Assembly (NCBI GenBank): GCA_012976225.1
Contig: JAAVVG010000016.1
Location: 496,001 to 560,000, forward strand
Length of the DNA stretch: 64,000 nt
Direction of reading: 5' to 3'
Origin: Golubevia sp. BC0850
Taxonomy: Eukaryota > Basidiomycota > Exobasidiomycetes > Golubeviales > Golubeviaceae
Shown: positions 58,762-64,000 of the stretch, one piece after another
Numbering within the stretch: the first letter of the stretch is position 1
How the letters are laid out: every line of letters begins with the position of its first letter
The notes under the pieces: generated by a model
The model's input: only the letters and a program-made list of their open reading frames with translations
The model's database searches: none
Told to the model about the DNA's origin: nothing
Made by a program: the position numbers and the translations under genes

Positions 58762-59913
58762 CTAAGCCAAAAGGTCGGAGTCAAAGTGAACATCAGAATC
58801 TTGACCTTCCTTTCCTCCTAGCCACTTGATGTAAGGAAGAATGCTGAGAAGACGTCTCTCCATCTCAGAGTCGTCTTGAGAACGAGCTTCGACTTCTCCT
58901 TCCTTTCCTCCTAGCCACTTGATGTAAGGAAGAACGCTGAGAAGACGTCTCTCCATCTCAGAGTTGTCTTGAGAACGAGCTTCGACTTCTCCTTCCTTTC
59001 CTCCTAGCCACTTGATGTAAGGAAGAATGCTGAGAAGACGTCTCTCCATCTCAGAGTCGTCTTGAGAACGAGCTTCGACTTCTCCTTCCTTTCCTCCTAG
59101 CCACTTGATGTAAGGAAGAATGCTGAGAAGACGTCTCTCCATCTCAGAGTTGTCTTGAGAACGAGCTTCGACTTCTCCTTCCTTTCCTCCTAGCCACTTG
59201 ATGTAAGGAAGAACGCTGAGAAGACGTCTCTCCATCTCAGAGTTGTCTACGGATCTTTTGGAAAGCTGCTTTGCCAAAGGATGGAAGGGAGACAAGATCA
59301 GCATCGTCGGATCGAAAGAACAGAGCCATCAAGCTCATGGCTCAGTGTCGACAACAAGGGCCGAGACTTTTCTATTCACCTTCTCTTCCTCAGCTTCTTT
59401 GAAGCCTTTGAATCCGAACATACGCCCCTCGTCACTGAAGAAAGGGCTGGAGTTTAAACCTTGGAATTTGAAAGTTCGCATGTGTTTACGTTCCTCGAGT
59501 GAACTCTTCTCTGAGGGAGATTGGATAGCCTTCAGGGACGAACACAAGTTGCAAGGGAAAGAATGACCGCAAGTCAGGATCAAGAGGTGGGCTGGAGACC
59601 TCTGCTGTAGCGTTGAGACCCTAACTCACATCAACTTCCGCTTCCTTGCTGGTGCATCCTAGGAAAGATAAACATGGTCTTGCTGCGGGCCGACCATTAA
59701 ACAGACCGGCTGTGGGCCTTTCAACAGCTTGACGCTTCTCTGCTTCGATGGAATTGACTTCCTCTCTTCTCTGTTGCTATGGTAGAAAGAGTGCAATTCC
59801 ATCGTCAGCTTAACGGAGGCGAGTTTGAAGACAAGAAGAGAGGAACTCACCTGCAGAGGGGCAGCAAGAGAGGTGGCGGCCAAAGCAAATGGTAATAAAT
59901 TGACTAATTGCAT
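58762..59913 (-). CDS. Secreted repeat-peptide precursor (Kex2-processed, KEP / RiPP-like)
   Basis: Exon 1 (59913-59851) encodes MQLVNLLPFALAATSLAAPL, a signal peptide. Exon 2 (59776-59630) has EVNSIEAEKRQAVERP, with a Kex2-type KR and then RPCLSFLGCTSKEAEVD. Exon 3 (about 59265-58762) has LSKRSVDNSEMERR and five near-identical 31-residue units. Each unit carries a dibasic RR, a core LLS(V/I)LPYIKWLGG and a linker KEGEVEARSQD. Units differ only at V/I and N/D. The model sums to 714 nt, 237 residues, ending DVHFDSDLLA. The exon 2-exon 3 intron (364 nt, acceptor at 59266-59268) is inferred; other junctions between 59629 and 59266 are possible. Cleavage at RR and KR in the Golgi would release the core peptides. 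The exon 2 segment SFLGCTSKEAEVD looks like a diverged unit. No CaaX end is present, so it is not a prenylated pheromone. Function is unknown. Confidence 0.7.
58801..59243 (-). repeat. Five tandem 93-bp coding repeats
   Basis: Direct count of the repeated landmark CATCTCAGAG (plus strand) gives spacing of exactly 93 bases (58861, 58954 and so on). Copies differ at only a few positions (T/C in AGTCGTC versus AGTTGTC, AATGCTG versus AACGCTG). The array keeps the reading frame throughout, because 93 is a multiple of three. High identity suggests recent amplification or gene conversion. Confidence 0.95.
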
Positions 59914-61435
59914 TTTTGATTGGGCTGATGAGTTGAGAAGAGTATTGAAATAAAAGATTTGAAAATGATTGGTAGACCAGCTACTTGTTGAGATTGAGAA
60001 AGAAGGGGTTAAGAAATTAAAGTGAACGTCAAGTTGGGGGAGCAGGAGAAGGAAAGAAGAGAGGGATGGCTTTTATAGCTGGCTTTTCGGTAGTTCGTTT
60101 CTGTTTTCGATTTTTAGTTAGTTGAGGGAAAGGAGATGAGAGTTCCGATGTCAAAGTCGATGAGGGTCGGTTAACTTTGGTCCGTCTGCCCCTTGTTTCA
60201 ATGAGATGGGGGATTGAGATTCTAAATAGAAGCTTCTTGCTTTCCACTTCTCACTCCCTCGGTTTCTAGCTTTTGAAGCATATGTTGAGGGAAAGGGGCG
60301 TTCTCAACCTCGGAGGGCTCTTTCTGAGAGGTTCGAGGTTCATCAATGCTATTATCATTCATCAGTCGTTTTCGGGTGCTATCTCTCACCTTAACCGCCT
60401 CCCCTTCGAAGCGGCTACATCCCTGTTTGTAGTTCTCAAAACAGGTTTTGAATCAGGACCCCAGTTCTCATGATCTCATCGCTCATCTTTCCGAACTCTC
60501 TCTTCAAGTCATCTTTGAATCGAATCCCCTTTACCCAAGTGAAACGACTACGAATCTCTCTCAAGCACACAGCCATTCAACAACTGAAAAGAACATGAGA
60601 ATATTGATAGATAGGATTTCAAGGATCGAGATAGAGAATTTGATAGGGTAAAACAAGAGAAAAATTCGAAGCAACAAGAAACGAAGAGAAAGAAATCAAA
60701 TGAGTGTGAGGTTCAAAGAAGGATAATGAAAAGAATTGAAACAAAGTAAAAGAGGGTCTTCTCACTTTTGTTCAAAGGAGATAGAAACTAGTACAGAGAG
60801 GCGATTTGCTTGCAAGAGGAGGAAGTTAGCGAAAAAGCAAGAATGCTGAGAAGTAAGAGAGATCGAGCAGAGATTGCTTTAGGAAAGCGAAAAAAGAATG
60901 TGGTTGAAGTTGGTGAAGGATATAGAAAGGTGAAGAGAAAAAGCGAAAGTAAGTGGGGTAAAAAAGGGTTTGTTGCGTTCGAGGGTGAAATGGAAGACTT
61001 GAGGTATTTCATGATAGAAGGAAATGAAAGATGTCGTACTGAAATTAAGTCTTGATGAGATAGGAGGAGGTGGGGGTTAATTTGGATGAGATGTTTTGTC
61101 TGATCGAGCTTGAGATGATGGGTTGACAGTGATCTTTCAAATGCGACCGCTGAGAGATGGTATTGTAAATCGAAGGATTTGAGGATATGAGAACAAAGGA
61201 AGAAAAGTAAAAGTAAAAGTGGTGATTGAAGAGATAAACCGTGGAGAAGATTGAGAGAAAGAGAGAAGAAGCCGGAGAGGGGGTTTATTCCGATTGGACT
61301 TGAAATTGTTTTGGATTTTTGATGATTTGGGATTTTTGAACCGATAATAGATGAAAGCATTGGAGAGTCCTAGAGAGATAGAGAAATACGAGACGAGAAA
61401 CGAAGGAGAACAAGGTGTGGTACCTTTGAACTCAA
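59914..61435. other. Gene-poor region with one doubtful frame
   Basis: The first 150 bases are probably the promoter of the repeat-peptide gene. A plus-strand frame at 60810-61055 reads QEEEVSEKARMLRSKRDRAE and further Lys/Glu-rich coiled-coil-like sequence. An upstream frame 60448-60651 (LIAHLSELSLQVIFESN, ILIDRISRIEIENLI) could be an exon of the same gene, joined by an intron from about 60652 to an AG near 60794. I recognise no family and rate a real gene here at about one in four. Minus-strand frame 60788-61360 is Leu/Ser-rich and looks like its shadow. Confidence 0.3.
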
Positions 61436-63077
61436 CTACGCCCTAGTACTTGGATCCTCTCTCAAATGCCAACCACTTTCTTCTTCAGCTTCGTTGACCT
61501 GATCATCTTGACCATAAGTAGCTCCTCTCCTTCCCCTGTTTCCCAAACTTGCTTGAGAGTGAACTTCCGACATTTCATCCTGAGCTTCTTCATCTCCATA
61601 AGCTTGTCCTCTCCTTCCAACTCCTCTTGAGTTTTCACTTCTAGCACCATCTGGAGATGAAGCTCCATCGGTTCTGGCTCTGTAGTTCTTGGATTGAGTG
61701 ACTGGGGTAGTTCCGGTTGGATCGTTACCTAACCTCCAGTTGTAGGCTCTTCTTCCCCATTCGAACATTGGTTCGTTTAAGGATTCTTGGTCTAGGTAGA
61801 GGAAAGTGTAAAGTCCGAAAACGGTCTCGAAGAACCACAGAACAACTTGCATACCGAAAGTGGCGTAGGCGAGAGGGACGGCCCAGTTGGTTAGATCACA
61901 AACGTGGTGGAAGTCGGCTGGCTTTTCGTAGTGGTAGTAACCGTCGACTGTGAGAGATTGAGGAAGATGAGAGGGAAGAAAAGATGGAAGATGGAAGATC
62001 GTCAGAAGAATAGAACCTCCAAGGAAAACTCAGCCAGACGCTACCATCGCAGTTTTCATTCTCCGCAGAGACCGAGAAAAACTCATTCCATCTTCTTCAA
62101 AACTGACAACACTTCATGCTCTCATTCGGCCTCTGTGAAATGCACCGTGCAATCGCAGGTTCGCCTCGAGTTGAAGAGTTGAGGGTGTGATCGAGACTCC
62201 TTTTCCACCACCTGCCTGCCTGATCACTCCGTCTCGCCCATGACATCTAGCCATTCTTACTCACATTGACAGTTCTCATATCCTCTCAAGTCACTGGCAT
62301 AAGCAAGAGCACCAGAGACCCAAAGAACACACATAGCGAATTGCAGGAGCAGTTCGATCTTGACCATGAACAAACTGTAGAGGAAGTCTCCGTAGTTGAT
62401 GAATGGCATTAGCGGCAGTACGATGTTGTATCCGATGTAGATCATTCCAGTGACTGTAAAAGAGAAACAAGAAGAAATTAGCACTGAGAGAAGGGAGAGA
62501 CCTACCACCACCACCTCTTAACGCGCTTCCAGGAAGAACTCACAGAAACCAAGGACGATTAAGAAGATTAGAGAACCCCATGACGGCCTGACGATTGGAT
62601 TGTGAGTGTTATAGTACTGCAAGATAAACGCAAAAGGTAAAGAGAGGAATGAGAGATGATTGGTACTACATCCATCGAAAATGACAAAATGTCGGACAGG
62701 CCTCCTCTCTTCAGCACTCCACTCTCCCTCCTGCTCCCCTCAAAATCACGTTTGGCTCGCTCTAAAAGTGCAAATTCGATACCAATTTCAACACCCAATC
62801 CATTCACATCCATCTTCGAAGAGCGCGTGATCCCCAAACCACACTTCTCCGACTTTCAGTTGTTTCACTTTCTACCACTTTCTCTCTACTCAAAATGCGT
62901 GTGTCTACTCACGACGACGACGAGAATACACATGATAGCAGTAGCTAAAGCCAAACCACAAACGATAGCAGTCAGAAAGAACCTAACTACTAGGATGAAA
63001 TTGGGATTCATGGCTGGTGGACCATTTTTACGATCTGGCGCTGGAGTGTTAATTGAGGTTCGGTTTGGTAGTCCCAT
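61436..63077 (-). CDS. MARVEL-like four-pass membrane protein
   Basis: Four exons (63077-62913, 62616-62544, 62453-62265, 61947-61436) give 312 residues. Helix 1 is ILVVRFFLTAIVCGLALATA, helix 2 SWGSLIFLIVLGFFTGMIYI, helix 3 LLLQFAMCVLWVSGALAYAS and helix 4 WAVPLAYATFGMQVVLWFFE. This spacing, with an Arg before helix 1 and a polar loop DLRGYENCQCF-DGYYHYEKPADF between helices 3 and 4, fits fungal MARVEL-domain proteins. The C-terminal 120 residues are cytosolic, Gly/Arg/Glu-rich (GRRGQAYGDEEAQDEMSEVH, GNRGRRGATYGQDD). MARVEL proteins work in membrane apposition and vesicle traffic. Introns before exons 2 and 4 are 296 and 317 nt, longer than average. Family call is from topology and short motifs. 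Confidence 0.75.
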
Positions 63078-64000
63078 GGTTGATGATGAAGAGTATGAGT
63101 AGGAGGAGGAGGAGGAGGATTAAAGGAAAGTGGGAGTGGGAGTGGGGAGTGGCTGAGGAGAATTGAGTTGGATTGACTTGAGTGCTTGCTGATTGAGAAA
63201 AGAGCCGGTGGGAGAGGAAGAAGAGAGAGAAAGAGGGAGAGGGTGGGTGCGTTGATCTTGACTTATATGAAGGGGGATGGGGGAATGGAGAGGGGGAAAA
63301 CAGGAGAAGGAGGGATTTTAAGAGGAGGTTGTGGAGAGAGAGAAAAGAGGAGAGAAGATGCAAAAAGAATGGAGGTCTGGAGGAATCCAGAGTTCGATCT
63401 CCGCTTGTTTCTGAAAGCGACCTGGAGGAAAGCGCTGGTGTTCCTGAGTGCAAAACCTCTCCCTTCGTCAGTTCGACTTCTTCGTGAAAAACAAATTCTG
63501 GATCAGTATATAACTTGGTCCTCTGTACTCTTCCTCGACGTTACTTCATTAACCTCTTTGCAGAAGAATGAAGGTGGAGCTCACTGAAATGGTGTTAGCC
63601 TGGGGCTGTCGATGTCTCGCCGCCTTCAATCAAGTGTCACGCCGTTGCTCTCAACGATCTCATCCGTCAAATCCATTCAAACAGTTTCAGCTCCTTCCAA
63701 CTTTCAAACCTCTCTCTCCACTCCAAAGTTCTCTCCTCTCCAAAGTCATTTGTGACTGCCTTCATTTTCTGATTTTGGAGTGGAATCTTTGAACTTCAAA
63801 GCGCTTCCATTTGGAGAGAGGCGTCTAGACCCTTGTCCTAGGGAGGGACCAATCAGTGACTCGAGATCTATGGATGACACCTATGACGTGTGCTTCTCCA
63901 CAAACTCATCTCATGACGAAAGTATCTCAACGCAGATACAAGGAGAGGAAGATAAGAATCTCCAAAACACCCCCGCCAGAGCGAGCGAAGGTCTCGTCCT
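63078..64000. other. Upstream region of the MARVEL-like gene, no further gene seen
   Basis: A/G-rich on the plus strand (63100-63370), then mixed sequence. Frames at 63186-63587 and 63568-63792 have no motif. The MARVEL-like gene's promoter and leader should lie in the first few hundred bases. Confidence 0.45.

Noticed and set aside
58801-59243. CRISPR-like or satellite array
   Set aside because: The 93-bp units are contiguous without spacers, stay in frame and encode a repeated peptide, so this is a coding repeat.
60788-61360. Open minus-strand frame of 190 codons, Leu/Ser-rich
   Set aside because: It is the reverse image of purine-rich plus-strand sequence. It looks like a membrane protein only because of that composition.

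Overview
The window is nuclear DNA of a fungus, almost certainly a basidiomycete. Genes are packed on both strands and carry many short introns, nearly all GTGAGT/GTAAGT...AG, often 50-150 bases long. The gene set fits: a heme-thiolate peroxygenase, a membrane-anchored glyoxal oxidase, a Fe-S type L-serine dehydratase and a Ser-rich GATA factor. The sequence alone does not fix the species. I see no rRNA, no convincing tRNA, no CRISPR array, no intact transposon and no viral fossil. I worked out gene models by hand from splice signals. Every complete spliced model sums to a multiple of three, which supports the junctions.

Layout. 1-595 (-): 5' part of RTT109. 842-2490 (+): a decayed F-box-like gene. 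3842-5568 (+): secreted peroxygenase. 6291-14040 (-): a 2429-residue RasGEF protein with an upstream GTPase-like fold. 15700-19450 (+): GATA zinc-finger factor. 19864-25567: an island of broken genes, made up of an ABC transporter tail and three F-box/LRR-like relics, one of them an inverted relative of the relic at 842. 26198-29455 (-): LDB17/SPIN90 actin regulator. 29691-31462 (+): ETF alpha subunit. 31959-33334 (-): secreted DUF4185 protein. 34072-37462 (-): glyoxal oxidase. 38090-41576 (-): mitochondrial Fe-S L-serine dehydratase. 41958-43735 (+): monocarboxylate-type transporter. 44026-47998 (+): SYF1 splicing factor. 48276-49945 (-): isochorismatase-fold hydrolase. 50768-51420 (+): secreted double-psi beta-barrel protein. 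52018-53578 (-): FAF1-like ribosome-biogenesis protein. 53774-55190 (-): TMEM19/DUF92 membrane protein. 56176-58422 (+): secreted histidine acid phosphatase. 58762-59913 (-): secreted precursor with five near-identical 93-bp repeats. 61436-63077 (-): MARVEL-like four-pass membrane protein.

The genes do not form one pathway. Two themes stand out. Several genes are secreted or face the cell surface (peroxygenase, DUF4185 protein, glyoxal oxidase, beta-barrel protein, acid phosphatase, repeat-peptide precursor). Three neighbouring genes use extremely small exons (5, 6, 9, 13 and 16 nt), and these restore conserved residues that plain ORF reading misses. The most interesting single locus is the repeat-peptide precursor at 58762-59913. 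Next is the L-serine dehydratase, whose 6-nt last exon supplies only a cysteine and the stop codon.
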